Source: Pseudooceanicola marinus
Lineage (GTDB): Bacteria > Pseudomonadota > Alphaproteobacteria > Rhodobacterales > Rhodobacteraceae
Length of the DNA stretch: 64,000 nt
Assembly: GCF_020177265.1 (NCBI RefSeq)
Contig: NZ_JAIVMC010000011.1
Coordinates: forward strand, 62,001 to 126,000
Direction of reading: 5' to 3'
Shown here: positions 25,378 to 34,253 of the stretch, piece after piece
How positions within the stretch are numbered: position 1 is the first letter of the stretch
How the letters are laid out: every line of letters begins with the position of its first letter
Notes under the pieces: model-generated
Database searches by the model: none
What the model was told of the DNA's origin: nothing
The model's input: only the letters and a program-made list of their open reading frames with translations
Translations under genes and position numbers: made by a program

Positions 25378-25719
25378 ATGCCCCATATCGTTGTGGAATA
25401 CGCCGGCCTCGACCTGCCCGAGGGGCTGATCGAGGCCCTGACCGAAGCGATGGCCGCCCACCCCGAAGTGCCCGAAACGGCGGTGAAGCTGCGCGCCTAC
25501 CGCGCCGACACCTTCCGCCTGCTGTCGGGCGAGACAGCCTTCATCAACGTCACCCTGCGCCTGATGGACACCCGCCCCGAGGTCCAGCACATGGAACTGG
25601 CCGACGCGGCCCTCGACGTGCTGGAGGCCCATCTGCCCGGCAGCTGCGCCCTCGGCGTGGAAACCGCCAGCATCCCCCGCTCTTCCTTCCGCAAGCGGGG
25701 CGGCCTATCTGAAGCCTGA
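25378..25719 (+). CDS. 5-carboxymethyl-2-hydroxymuconate isomerase-like (tautomerase superfamily)
   Basis: This 113-residue protein begins Met-Pro-His-Ile. After Met removal Pro1 would be the catalytic base of the tautomerase superfamily. The pattern VVEYAGLDLPEGLIEALTEAMAAHPEV matches the CHMI (HpaF) branch. HpaF works in homoprotocatechuate breakdown, but no other hpa genes are nearby. Another isomerase role is therefore equally possible. It is followed 14 bases later by the DUF1244 gene. Confidence 0.8.
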   Translation: MPHIVVEYAGLDLPEGLIEALTEAMAAHPEVPETAVKLRAYRADTFRLLSGETAFINVTLRLMDTRPEVQHMELADAALDVLEAHLPGSCALGVETASIPRSSFRKRGGLSEA

Positions 25720-25733
25720 CACAGGAGGACCCC

Positions 25734-26057
25734 ATGAGCACCAACATCGACGACCAGACCCGTATCGAGCTGGAGGCCGCGGCCTTCCGCACCCTGCGCG
25801 ATCACCTGATGAGCAAACGCACCGACGTGCAGAACATCGACATGATGAACCTCGCCGGGTTCTGCCGGAACTGCCTCAGCCGCTGGTATCAGGAAGCCGC
25901 GGCCGAGCGGGGCATCGAGATGTCCAAGGAGGAGGCGCGCGAAACCTTCTACGGCATGCCCTACGACCAGTGGAAATCACAGCACCAGACCGAGGCCAGC
26001 GATGTCCAGCAGGAGGCCTTCGAGACGGCCTTTCGCGAGAACGTGACCGAAAAGTAA
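25734..26057 (+). CDS. DUF1244 family protein
   Basis: This 107-residue protein carries the DUF1244 landmarks: FCRNCLSRWY at about 43-52 with two cysteines, and YGMPYDQWKSQHQ at about 73-85. The family is common in proteobacteria and has no agreed function. AGGAGGA lies 6 bases before the ATG. It may be co-transcribed with the tautomerase gene. Confidence 0.88.
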   Translation: MSTNIDDQTRIELEAAAFRTLRDHLMSKRTDVQNIDMMNLAGFCRNCLSRWYQEAAAERGIEMSKEEARETFYGMPYDQWKSQHQTEASDVQQEAFETAFRENVTEK

Positions 26058-26079
26058 ATGTGACGCCGATATTTTGCCG

Positions 26080-26190
26080 TTCCGCCTCTTGAGCCGGGAC
26101 GGCGAGGCCCCATCTGGGATATCAATGCCTTGAGGTCCGCCCCCGAGGCCAAAAGCATGTTTGACACCCGGATTTACAGAGGAGACAGGG
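26080..26190 (+). promoter_or_regulatory. Structured nhaA leader, candidate cation-responsive RNA
   Basis: GCCTC (26084-26088) pairs with GAGGC (26104-26108), enclosing TTGA and an inner GCCG-GGA-CGGC hairpin. A second GCCTTGAGG to CCGAGGC pairing follows at about 26127-26149. The first 5' UTR structure sits about 100 bases before nhaA. Li+/Na+ riboswitches of the nhaA-I type precede nhaA genes in other proteobacteria. I cannot verify a match to that consensus, so the riboswitch idea is inference. Confidence 0.4.
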
Positions 26191-27408
<1,218 letters not shown>

Positions 27409-27438
27409 CCGCGCGGCGGCTGACAGCCCCGAGACAGC

Positions 27439-27470
27439 AAAGGCCCGGAGCGGATCGCTCCGGGCCTTTT
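27439..27470. terminator. Terminator after nhaA
   Basis: AAAGGCCCGGAGCG and CGCTCCGGGCCTTTT form a 14-bp stem around a 3-base loop with flanking A and T runs. It can act for both nhaA and the convergent gene. Confidence 0.9.
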
Positions 27471-27510
27471 GCATTTCAGGGGGACTGCGGGTCCGGTCAT
27501 GCGAGGCGCC

Positions 27511-28242
27511 TCACTTCGCGGGCGGCAGATCCTCTTCGCCCTTGGCCTTCGCGCCGCCCTTGCTGGGCTTCTGCGGCAGATCCGACACGGTGACCTCGGG
27601 CAGCGGCGCGGGGCCGGCGGGGCGTTCCAGCACGTGATCCTCGTCCGGGCGCAGCAGGGTCTCGGCGGGGATGCGGTAGGTCACGCGCCCCAGCACCTTG
27701 TTTGCGCCGAAGGAGATATGGCGCAGCTCCCCCTCCACGATTTCCAGCCGGCGCACGGGATACTCGGCGCCGCCGCCCTGTCCGTCGCCCAGGCGCAGCA
27801 CGGCCTTCTCGGGGCCTTCGTCCGCGTCGATCAGGGCGAAATAGGCCGGGTCGGCCTCCTCCGCCATGTCGCTGAGCACGGCAAAGACCGCGTCGCTGTC
27901 GGTGCGGCGGCGTTCATGCAGGGTGCAGACCCCTTCAAAGGCGGTGATCCCGATCACGCCGGCCGCGACGGAGACCGGGGCGGAGAAGGCCGCGGCCACG
28001 ACGCCGGTCACCCCCTTCAGGCGATCCTTGTCGCGTTCGGGGTTCAGCAGGTTGGCCCCCGACACCACGTCGGACAGGTCGAACCCCACGCCGCCCTTGA
28101 TCGCATCACCCAGGGCGCTGTCGGCTACATCGTCGACCACCTTCTCGGGGCGGAAATTGCACAGGTCGGCACGCGCCGGCAGGGCCGTGGTCAGCAGGGC
28201 CAGGGCGGTGCAGGTGGTGGTCAGGGAAAGGGAGAGGCGCAT
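27511..28242 (-). CDS. Secreted hypothetical protein
   Basis: This 243-residue precursor starts MRLSLSLTTTCTALALL and has a signal peptide ending near ARA. The mature part has two cysteines (DLCNFRP and EGVCTLHE) that could form a disulfide. A small hydrophobic alanine/glycine segment lies near residues 75-90 of the precursor. The C-terminus is proline- and lysine-rich (KPSKGGAKAKGEEDLPPAK), suggesting an extended tail. I recognise no family. An ATG five codons upstream (28257) is possible. Confidence 0.65.
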   Translation of the reverse strand: MRLSLSLTTTCTALALLTTALPARADLCNFRPEKVVDDVADSALGDAIKGGVGFDLSDVVSGANLLNPERDKDRLKGVTGVVAAAFSAPVSVAAGVIGITAFEGVCTLHERRRTDSDAVFAVLSDMAEEADPAYFALIDADEGPEKAVLRLGDGQGGGAEYPVRRLEIVEGELRHISFGANKVLGRVTYRIPAETLLRPDEDHVLERPAGPAPLPEVTVSDLPQKPSKGGAKAKGEEDLPPAK

Positions 28243-28333
28243 GGGCGGGACTCGCATGAGGGCAGCCCCTCATATGGCGCGAACCGCCTGTTTTTCAAAG
28301 CCCCGCGTACGCAGGGGTGAGGCGCATGGCAAA

Positions 28334-28362
28334 AAGGCGCGGATCACCGGGATCCGCGCCTT
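28334..28362. terminator. Terminator after the aminotransferase gene
   Basis: AAGGCGCGGATC and GATCCGCGCCTT form a 12-bp perfect stem with a 5-base loop. On the minus strand a run of five T residues follows. Confidence 0.85.
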
Positions 28363-28405
28363 CGGGCCTCAGGACAGGCGGCCGGGGCCGCCGGGCACCA
28401 TCAGC

Positions 28406-29269
28406 TCAGACGGCGGCCTTCTTCATCTCGTCGAGGTAGATCTCGCGCAGGCGCAGCGACACGCTGCCCGGGGTGCCGTCGCCCAGGGTCACGCCGTCGA
28501 TCTCGACCACGGGCATGACGAAGGCGGACGCGGAGGTCGTGAAGGCCTCATCGGCCTGGGTCGCCTCCTCGGGGGTGAAGTTGCGCTCCTCGACCTCGTA
28601 TTGCGCCTCGGCGGCGAACCGCAGAACGGCGGCGCGGGTGATGCCGTGCAGGATGTCGTTGGACAGCTCACGGGTGATGATCTTGTTGCCCTTCACGATG
28701 TAGGCGTTGTTGGAGGAGCCTTCGGTGATGAAGCCGTCCTCGACCAGCCAGGCGTCGTCGCAGCCCGCCTTCTTCGCCATCATCTTGGCCATCGACGGGT
28801 ACAGCAGCTGCACCGTCTTGATGTCGCGGCGGTGCCAGCGGATGTCCGGCACGGTGATGATCTTGGTGCCCTTCAGGGCCTTGGGATCCTTGTCGAGACC
28901 CGGCTTGTTCTGAGTGAACAGGACCAGCGTCGGTTTCACCACCTCCGGATCGGGGAAGACGAAATCGCGATCCCCGGCGGAACCGCGCGACACCTGAAGG
29001 TAGACCAGGCCGTCGGTGATCTCGTTCTTCGCGACCAGTTCGCGGTGGATCTCCAGCAGCTCGTCCATGGTGCAGGGCTCGGCCATGTCCAGCTCGGACA
29101 GCGAGCGCGACAGGCGCTTGGCGTGGCCGTCGAAGTCGATGAGCTTGCCGCCCAGGACCGAGGTCACCTCGTAGACGCCGTCGCCCATCAGGAAGGCGCG
29201 GTCGAAGATGGAAACCGTGGCTTCTTCCTCGGGGAGGTATTCACCATTCACGTAGACGATGCGGCTCAT
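28406..29269 (-). CDS. D-amino-acid aminotransferase (class IV PLP transaminase)
   Basis: This 287-residue protein has the class IV fold. The PLP lysine is Lys151 in RRDIKTVQLLY, and ITEGSSNNAYIV at about 182-193 grips the cofactor. It starts MSRIVYVNGEYLPEEEATVSIFDRAFLMGDGVYEV, which resembles D-alanine transaminases more than IlvE. It would interconvert D-amino acids with D-glutamate and 2-oxo acids. It lies next to DgcA and DgcN, which act on D-glutamate, supporting a D-amino-acid role. It is in a separate transcript from them, with a 320-base gap. Confidence 0.85.
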   Translation of the reverse strand: MSRIVYVNGEYLPEEEATVSIFDRAFLMGDGVYEVTSVLGGKLIDFDGHAKRLSRSLSELDMAEPCTMDELLEIHRELVAKNEITDGLVYLQVSRGSAGDRDFVFPDPEVVKPTLVLFTQNKPGLDKDPKALKGTKIITVPDIRWHRRDIKTVQLLYPSMAKMMAKKAGCDDAWLVEDGFITEGSSNNAYIVKGNKIITRELSNDILHGITRAAVLRFAAEAQYEVEERNFTPEEATQADEAFTTSASAFVMPVVEIDGVTLGDGTPGSVSLRLREIYLDEMKKAAV

Positions 29270-29589
29270 GGGCCATTCTCCTGTCTGTCGCGGGATAGGC
29301 GCCTGTGCGGCCCCGCAGATACGTCAGGCGCTTCCTAGACCCGCAGCGGGGCGGAAGGCCAGAAATTTGCGTCCCCGGCAGGCGGGGCGATTGGCTGGCA
29401 GGTCGCCGGAAGGGAAATCAGCGACCTGCCGGGGATGCCGGGCCCTGGCGAAAAGGGTCCGGCATGTCTTGGCGGGGCTTGCCAACCGGGATGCGCCTAC
29501 GGCGCGGGCCGGGCGGGACCGGGGCTCCGCGTGACGCCCTCAAACGCCCCACCGGAGCCTTTGCCGCGCCTTGCGGCGCGAACCGGGCG
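29270..29589. other. 320-base gap between dat-like and dgcA genes
   Basis: I see no gene here. The stretch holds several hairpins, the clearest being TGCCGGGCCCT pairing with AGGGTCCGGCA at about 29434-29464 and a small CGCGCC-TTGC-GGCGCG. These could end the dgcA transcript, which comes from the right. Confidence 0.5.
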
Positions 29590-30570
29590 TTACCCCCAAA
29601 GCGCCGCACTGGGCGGGTGCACGCCGGCCTCGTCATATTGCAGGGCCGCGGTGCGGTCCTCGGCCAGCAGCAGCGGACCGTCCAGGTCGGTCACCATCGC
29701 GCCCTGGGCCACCAGGACCGCCGGCGCCATGGCCAGCGAGCTGCCGACCATGCAGCCCACCATCACCTCGTAGCCCTCGGCCAGCGCGGCCTCGCGCAGC
29801 AGCAGGGCCTCGGTCAGGCCGCCGGTCTTGTCCAGCTTGATGTTCACCACGTCGTACTTGCCCTTCAGCTTGGGCAGGCTGGTGCGGTCGTGACAGCTTT
29901 CATCGGCGCAGACGGGCACGGGGCGGTCCATGCCGATCAGCGCGTCATCCAGCCCCGCCGGCAGCGGCTGTTCCACCAGCGCCACGCCGAGACGCACCAG
30001 GTGCGGCGCCAGGTCTGCATAGACCTCGGCCGACCAGCCCTCGTTGGCGTCGACGATGATCTTGGCGTCCGGCGCGCCACGGCGCACGGCCTCCAGCCGG
30101 GGCATGTCGTCCGGCGTGCCCAGCTTGATCTTCAGCAGCGGGCGATGCGCGTTCTTGGCGGCCTGGGCCTCCATCGCCGCCGGTTCGTCCAGCGACAGGG
30201 TATAGGCGGTGATCTCGGGGCCAGGGGCGGGCAGGCCAGCCAGTTCCCAGACCCGTTTGCCGGCCTTCTTGGCCTCCAGATCCCACAGGGCACAGTCCAG
30301 CGCGTTGCGCGCCGCGCCCGCTTCCAGCAGGTCCTGCAGACCCTTGCGGGTGATGTCGGGCGGCAGCGCCGCCAACTGCGCCTCGACCGAAGCCAGGGTT
30401 TCGTCGTAGCGGGCGTAGGGCACGCATTCGCCTTGGCCTGTGTACGCGCCGTCGGTGACGGTCACGGTCAGCACCTCCGCCTCGGTGCGGGCACCGCGGC
30501 TGATGCGGAACACCTGGGCCAGCGGGAAGGTCTCTCGGGTCACGTCGATTTTCACGTCGGTCCCTTTCAT
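29590..30570 (-). CDS. dgcA: N-acetyl-D-glutamate racemase DgcA (enolase superfamily, dipeptide epimerase-like)
   Basis: This 326-residue protein has the complete enolase-superfamily active site: Lys147 and Lys149 in LLKIKLG, Asp174 in IIVDANEGW, Glu200 in VEQPLP, Asp223 in CADES and Lys245/Lys248 in NIKLDKTGG. That layout is of the dipeptide epimerase branch. Its neighbour dgcN points to the DgcN-DgcA route, in which D-glutamate is N-acetylated and then racemised to N-acetyl-L-glutamate. The ATG at 30570 lacks a ribosome site. A GTG five codons in (30555) with AAAGGG upstream is a credible alternative start. Confidence 0.85.
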   Translation of the reverse strand: MKGTDVKIDVTRETFPLAQVFRISRGARTEAEVLTVTVTDGAYTGQGECVPYARYDETLASVEAQLAALPPDITRKGLQDLLEAGAARNALDCALWDLEAKKAGKRVWELAGLPAPGPEITAYTLSLDEPAAMEAQAAKNAHRPLLKIKLGTPDDMPRLEAVRRGAPDAKIIVDANEGWSAEVYADLAPHLVRLGVALVEQPLPAGLDDALIGMDRPVPVCADESCHDRTSLPKLKGKYDVVNIKLDKTGGLTEALLLREAALAEGYEVMVGCMVGSSLAMAPAVLVAQGAMVTDLDGPLLLAEDRTAALQYDEAGVHPPSAALWG

Positions 30571-30584
30571 CGTCGGAAAAGAAC

Positions 30585-30608
30585 GCCCGCCGGGGATCCC
30601 CGGCGGGC
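30585..30608 (-). terminator. Perfect 24-base palindrome between dgcN and dgcA
   Basis: Half-site GCCCGCCGGGGA is followed by its exact complement. On the coding strand it is followed by GTTCTTTT, a terminator-like tail. It sits 11 bases past the dgcN stop and close before dgcA, so it may lower dgcA expression or protect the dgcN mRNA end. Confidence 0.65.
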
Positions 30609-30618
30609 CTTGATCGGA

Positions 30619-31617
30619 TCAGGCGATCAGCGCGTCGACCAGGTTTTCCGCGCCATAGCGGTAGGGGTCGGTGGCGGGCAGGCCCAGCTCTTCCTCGACC
30701 TTGGCCAGGTAGGCGCGGGCGTCTTCCTCGCTCATGTGCTGGGTGTTCACCGAAACGCCGATGACCTTCACGTCCGGGTTCACCCAGGAGGCCAGTTTCA
30801 TCGCCACGTCGCGCAGGTCCGACAGCTCGGGCAGCTTGTAGTCGGGCAGGCCGCGCATGTGGTCGCGGGTGGGTTCGTGGCACAGCACCAGCGCGTCGGG
30901 CTGGCCGCCGTGGATCAGCGCCATGGTCACACCGGAGTAGGAGGCGTGGAACAGGCTGCCCTGGCCCTCGATCATGTCCCAGTGGTCATCATCGTTGTCG
31001 GGCGTCAGATACTCGATGGAGCCAGCCATGAAATCGGCGATGACGGCGTCCAGCGGCACACCGTCGCCGGTGATCAGGATGCCGGTCTGGCCGGTGGCGC
31101 GGAAGCTGGATTTGAGCCCGCGGTTCTTCATTTCCTTGTCCATGCACAGCGCGGTGTACATCTTGCCGACGGAACAGTCGGTGCCGACGGCCAGGCAACG
31201 CTTGCCCTTGCGCTTCACGCCCGAGGCGATCGGGTACTGGACGGAGGGGATGCGCACGTCATGCAGGGTGCGCCCGGTCGCTTCGGCCACGGCCTTCAGG
31301 TCGGGTTCGTTGCGCAGCAGGTTGTGCAGGCCCGACGCGATGTCGAAGCCTTCTTCCAGCGCCTCGATCAGGACCTTCTTCCAGGCCTGGGAAATCACGC
31401 CGCCGCGGTTGGCCACGCCGATCACCAGGGTCTTGGCGCCGGCGGCCTTGGCTTCGGCCAGGGTCATGTCGGTGAGCTTCATGTCGGCCTTGCAGCCGTC
31501 CATGCGGTACTGGCCCACGCAGTTCTCCGGGCGCCAGTCCTTGATGCCTTGCGCCACTTTCGCGGCCAGGGCGTCGGGGGCGTCACCGAGGAAGAGAAGA
31601 TACGGGGTCTCGATCAT
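30619..31617 (-). CDS. dgcN: N-acetyltransferase DgcN (DUF1611)
   Basis: This 332-residue DUF1611 protein has a P-loop-like element, GTDCSVGKMYT at 145-155, and the conserved GQYRMDGCKADMKLTDMTLAEA near 35-56. Members named DgcN acetylate D-glutamate as the first step of a D-glutamate catabolic route reported in marine bacteria; DgcA performs the next step. The linkage with dgcA supports this over a generic nucleotide-binding role. A short gap of noncoding sequence separates it from mcl1, which is transcribed divergently. Confidence 0.85.
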   Translation of the reverse strand: MIETPYLLFLGDAPDALAAKVAQGIKDWRPENCVGQYRMDGCKADMKLTDMTLAEAKAAGAKTLVIGVANRGGVISQAWKKVLIEALEEGFDIASGLHNLLRNEPDLKAVAEATGRTLHDVRIPSVQYPIASGVKRKGKRCLAVGTDCSVGKMYTALCMDKEMKNRGLKSSFRATGQTGILITGDGVPLDAVIADFMAGSIEYLTPDNDDDHWDMIEGQGSLFHASYSGVTMALIHGGQPDALVLCHEPTRDHMRGLPDYKLPELSDLRDVAMKLASWVNPDVKVIGVSVNTQHMSEEDARAYLAKVEEELGLPATDPYRYGAENLVDALIA

Positions 31618-31801
31618 GTCATGGTCTCCTGAAGAGGGTTTCCTTCACCATGGGGCCAATCCGTATCAAGGTGTTTGCGAATTACGCGCGCGGAACGGGA
31701 AAAGCGCGTGCACCTCCCGATTTCTGACCATAAGTTCGAAGATTCTTGCGCGACCCCGCGAAATCATGCTGCGCTGCAAAATCCGGGTTGTAAACAAAAA
31801 G

Positions 31802-31846
31802 GTAATTTCCTAACCATCAGGAAGCCTTGCACGTAATTTCCTTACC
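31802..31846 (+). promoter_or_regulatory. Direct repeat GTAATTTCCTNACC upstream of mcl1
   Basis: GTAATTTCCTAACC at 31802-31815 and GTAATTTCCTTACC at 31833-31846 differ at one base. They are 31 bases apart, about three helical turns. They lie immediately upstream of the mcl1 start at 31859 and the second covers the ribosome-binding area. The repeats look like binding sites for a regulator of the divergent dgcN or of mcl1. Confidence 0.5.
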
Positions 31847-31858
31847 CGGAGACCGATC

Positions 31859-32821
31859 ATGTCCTTCCGCGTCCAGCCTCAGCCCCCGGCCCGCCCGAAC
31901 CGTTGCCAGCTGTTTGGCCCCGGCTCGAACACCAAGCTCTTTGCCAAGATGGCCGCCTCGGCCGCCGATGTGATCAACCTGGACCTGGAAGACGCGGTGG
32001 CCCCCGACGACAAGGAACAGGCGCGCCGCAACGTGACTCAGGCGATTGGGGAGGTTGATTGGGGCAAGAAGACCCTGTCGGTGCGAATCAATGGCCTCGA
32101 TACGCCGTATTGGTATCGCGACGTGGTGGACCTGCTGGAAAACTGCGGCGACCGGCTGGACCAGATCATGATCCCCAAGGTCGGCTGCGCCGGCGACATC
32201 TATGCCGTCGACGCGCTGGTCAGCGCCATCGAGACGGCAAAGGGCCGCACCAAACGCATCGGCTTCGAGGTGATCATCGAAAGCGCCGCGGGCCTCGCCC
32301 ATGTCGAGGAAATCGCCGCCGCCTCGCCACGGATGCAGGCGATGAGCCTCGGCGCCGCGGATTTCGCCGCCTCCATGGGGATGCAGACCACCGGCATCGG
32401 CGGGACCCAGGAAGACTATTACATGCTGCGCGAAGGCCAGAAATACTGGTCAGATCCATGGCATTGGGCGCAGACGGCCATCGTCGCGGCCTGCCGCACC
32501 CATGGCCTGCTGCCGGTCGACGGGCCCTTCGGCGACTTCTCCGATGACGACGGCTACCGCGCGCAGGCGCTGCGGTCCGCGACCCTCGGGATGGTGGGCA
32601 AATGGGCCATCCACCCCAAGCAGATTGCCCTGGCCAACGAGGTCTTCACCCCGTCGGAAGCGAAGGTCGGCGAGGCCCGTGAAATCCTCGCCGCGATGGA
32701 GGAGGCCAAGCGGACCGGCGCCGGTGCAACGGTTTACAAGGGAAGACTAGTTGACATCGCATCTATTAAACAGGCAGAAGTAATCGTGAAACAAGCCGAG
32801 CTGATCGCCGCCGGGGACTGA
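31859..32821 (+). CDS. mcl1: L-malyl-CoA/beta-methylmalyl-CoA lyase
   Basis: This 320-residue HpcH/HpaI-family aldolase closely resembles Mcl1 of Rhodobacter. It starts MSFRVQPQPPARPNRCQLFGPGS. Metal and CoA contacts sit in NLDLEDAVAPDDK (about 40-52), EVIIESAAGLAH (about 138-149) and the GADFAASMG loop. It cleaves L-malyl-CoA to acetyl-CoA and glyoxylate and beta-methylmalyl-CoA to propionyl-CoA and glyoxylate, steps of the ethylmalonyl-CoA pathway or glyoxylate metabolism. No other ethylmalonyl-CoA genes are in the window. A terminator follows. Confidence 0.93.
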   Translation: MSFRVQPQPPARPNRCQLFGPGSNTKLFAKMAASAADVINLDLEDAVAPDDKEQARRNVTQAIGEVDWGKKTLSVRINGLDTPYWYRDVVDLLENCGDRLDQIMIPKVGCAGDIYAVDALVSAIETAKGRTKRIGFEVIIESAAGLAHVEEIAAASPRMQAMSLGAADFAASMGMQTTGIGGTQEDYYMLREGQKYWSDPWHWAQTAIVAACRTHGLLPVDGPFGDFSDDDGYRAQALRSATLGMVGKWAIHPKQIALANEVFTPSEAKVGEAREILAAMEEAKRTGAGATVYKGRLVDIASIKQAEVIVKQAELIAAGD

Positions 32822-32838
32822 CCTGCGGCTCGCCCGGC

Positions 32839-32873
32839 GAAGCGCCCGCGTGAGGAGGACTCGCGGGCGCTTT
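32839..32873 (+). terminator. Terminator after mcl1
   Basis: AAGCGCCCGCG pairs with CGCGGGCGCTT across an 11-base loop and is followed by T residues. It lies about 20 bases after the stop. The rest of the gap to 33100 shows no supported gene. Confidence 0.75.
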
Positions 32874-33100
32874 CATGTTTGAAGGGGTCAGTCTGCGGGT
32901 TGGTCTGCGACAGCCCGCCGCACCCCTTGTTTTCTTGCGCTCTCAACGGTCCTGGCCCCGTGTGTCCGCCCGATTGCGACCGGCGGAACCGCGCCGCCCG
33001 ACCCAAAGGCGTCTCCTCGTGCTGCGCCCCTGCCCTTGGCTTTCCGCGAATCCGCTATAGGTTCCGCCGCAACGACGTCGAAAGCCGAAAGAGAGACGAG

Positions 33101-33688
33101 ATGCGCACCTTCCGCACCGCCCGCCTTCTGAAAGACCGCCTGCCGGCCGCCCCCGTGCTGGCCGTGCCCGCCCTGGCCCTGGCCGCCGCGGCCGCCGCCC
33201 TGCTGGCCTCCCCCGCGCCCGTGGCCGCCCAGCCGGTGATCGAGACCGACACCGCGAAGATCTTCGAACAGCACTGGATGCAGAGCAAGGAAGCCGACAA
33301 GAACGGCCTGCTGATGTACCTCGACGAAGAACGCGCGCTGACCGGCGACTACCTGTCGATCCGCTGCGAGGACGGGGTGCGGTCGGTCCGGCTGGGCTTC
33401 GGCACGCCACTGCCGCAGGTGGCCGAGGGCCAGGCCGAGGCGGATTTCGCCATTGACGGCCAGGCCACGACCTATCGCCTGGGCTATACCGGCACCACGC
33501 CCGACCCGGCGATTTCCAAGGGCGACATCCACGGCTACCGGATGCTGTTTGCGTCCGCTGCCGCGCGCGACGGCTTCCTGGCTTCGCTGCAGCGCGGATC
33601 GGAACTGCGGATCGAGGGGCAGGCCCTGCCGATCTCGCTGGCCGGCTCCGGCCAGGCGATCCGCGAACAGGCCGGCTACTGTCGCTGA
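33101..33688 (+). CDS. Secreted hypothetical protein
   Basis: This 195-residue precursor has a long alanine-rich signal sequence that likely ends near VAAQ at about 44. The mature domain includes a DTAKIFEQHWMQSKEADKNGLLMYLDEERALTGDYLSIRCEDG stretch and two cysteines, the second in the C-terminal AGYCR. I do not recognise the family. The ATG at 33101 follows GAGAGACGAG. The open frame extends upstream, but a purine-rich ribosome site and signal peptide support this start. Confidence 0.65.
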   Translation: MRTFRTARLLKDRLPAAPVLAVPALALAAAAAALLASPAPVAAQPVIETDTAKIFEQHWMQSKEADKNGLLMYLDEERALTGDYLSIRCEDGVRSVRLGFGTPLPQVAEGQAEADFAIDGQATTYRLGYTGTTPDPAISKGDIHGYRMLFASAAARDGFLASLQRGSELRIEGQALPISLAGSGQAIREQAGYCR

Positions 33689-33716
33689 TCCATCTCGGCG
33701 GCCCAGCCCGACCGTC

Positions 33717-34169
33717 CTAGGCCCGGTCATCCTTGGGGGAGCCCATGACCACATAGGTGGTCAGGGCCGAGACATGGGGCAGCGTACCCAGCACCTCGGT
33801 GTGGAACCGCTTGTAGGCGGCCAGGCTTTCCGCCTCGATCCTCAACAGGAACTCGCGTGAGCCGGTGATGTTGTGGCATTCGCGGCATTCGGGCGCCTGG
33901 CGCATGGCGGCCTCGAAGGCCTCCTGCGCGGACTTGGTGTGTTCCGACAGCCCCACCGTGGCATAGGCGACGAACCCCGCCCCCACGGCCTCCGGGTCGA
34001 TCACCGCGCGGTAGCCGCGGATCACGCCCGACCGCTCCAGCTCCTGCACCCGGCGCAGGCAGGCCGAGGGCGACAGGCCCACGCGATCGGCCAGGTCGAG
34101 ATTCGACATGCGACCATCGCGGGACAGCTCCCGCAATATCTTTCGGTTTATCTCATCCAACTTCGCCAT
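33717..34169 (-). CDS. Lrp/AsnC family transcriptional regulator
   Basis: This 150-residue regulator (MAKLDEINRKILRELSRDG) has an N-terminal helix-turn-helix (MSNLDLADRVGLSPSACLRRVQELERSG) and a C-terminal RAM domain. The ATG at 34169 lies inside a 24-base palindrome, so autorepression is likely. It is divergent from a LysE-type exporter, a common arrangement in which the Lrp protein senses an amino acid and induces its exporter. A TTG start nine bases upstream (34178) is possible but less attractive. No clear Shine-Dalgarno is present, so it may be read from a near-leaderless mRNA. Confidence 0.9.
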   Translation of the reverse strand: MAKLDEINRKILRELSRDGRMSNLDLADRVGLSPSACLRRVQELERSGVIRGYRAVIDPEAVGAGFVAYATVGLSEHTKSAQEAFEAAMRQAPECRECHNITGSREFLLRIEAESLAAYKRFHTEVLGTLPHVSALTTYVVMGSPKDDRA

Positions 34170-34244
34170 TGATTGCAATCAATGGCGATATGGCGCAGCA
34201 CTTTGCAACCCTACGGCGCCAGATCCGGCATAGGATTGCAATCC
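34164..34244. promoter_or_regulatory. Paired operator sites between Lrp and LysE genes
   Basis: A 24-base perfect palindrome with half-site CGCCATTGATTG spans 34164-34187 and covers the Lrp start codon. A 12-base palindrome GGATTGCAATCC lies at 34233-34244 before the LysE gene. Both share the core GATTGCAATC, and their centres are 63 bases apart, six helical turns. This suits cooperative binding of an Lrp octamer. Confidence 0.7.
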
Positions 34245-34253
34245 TGACAGCCG

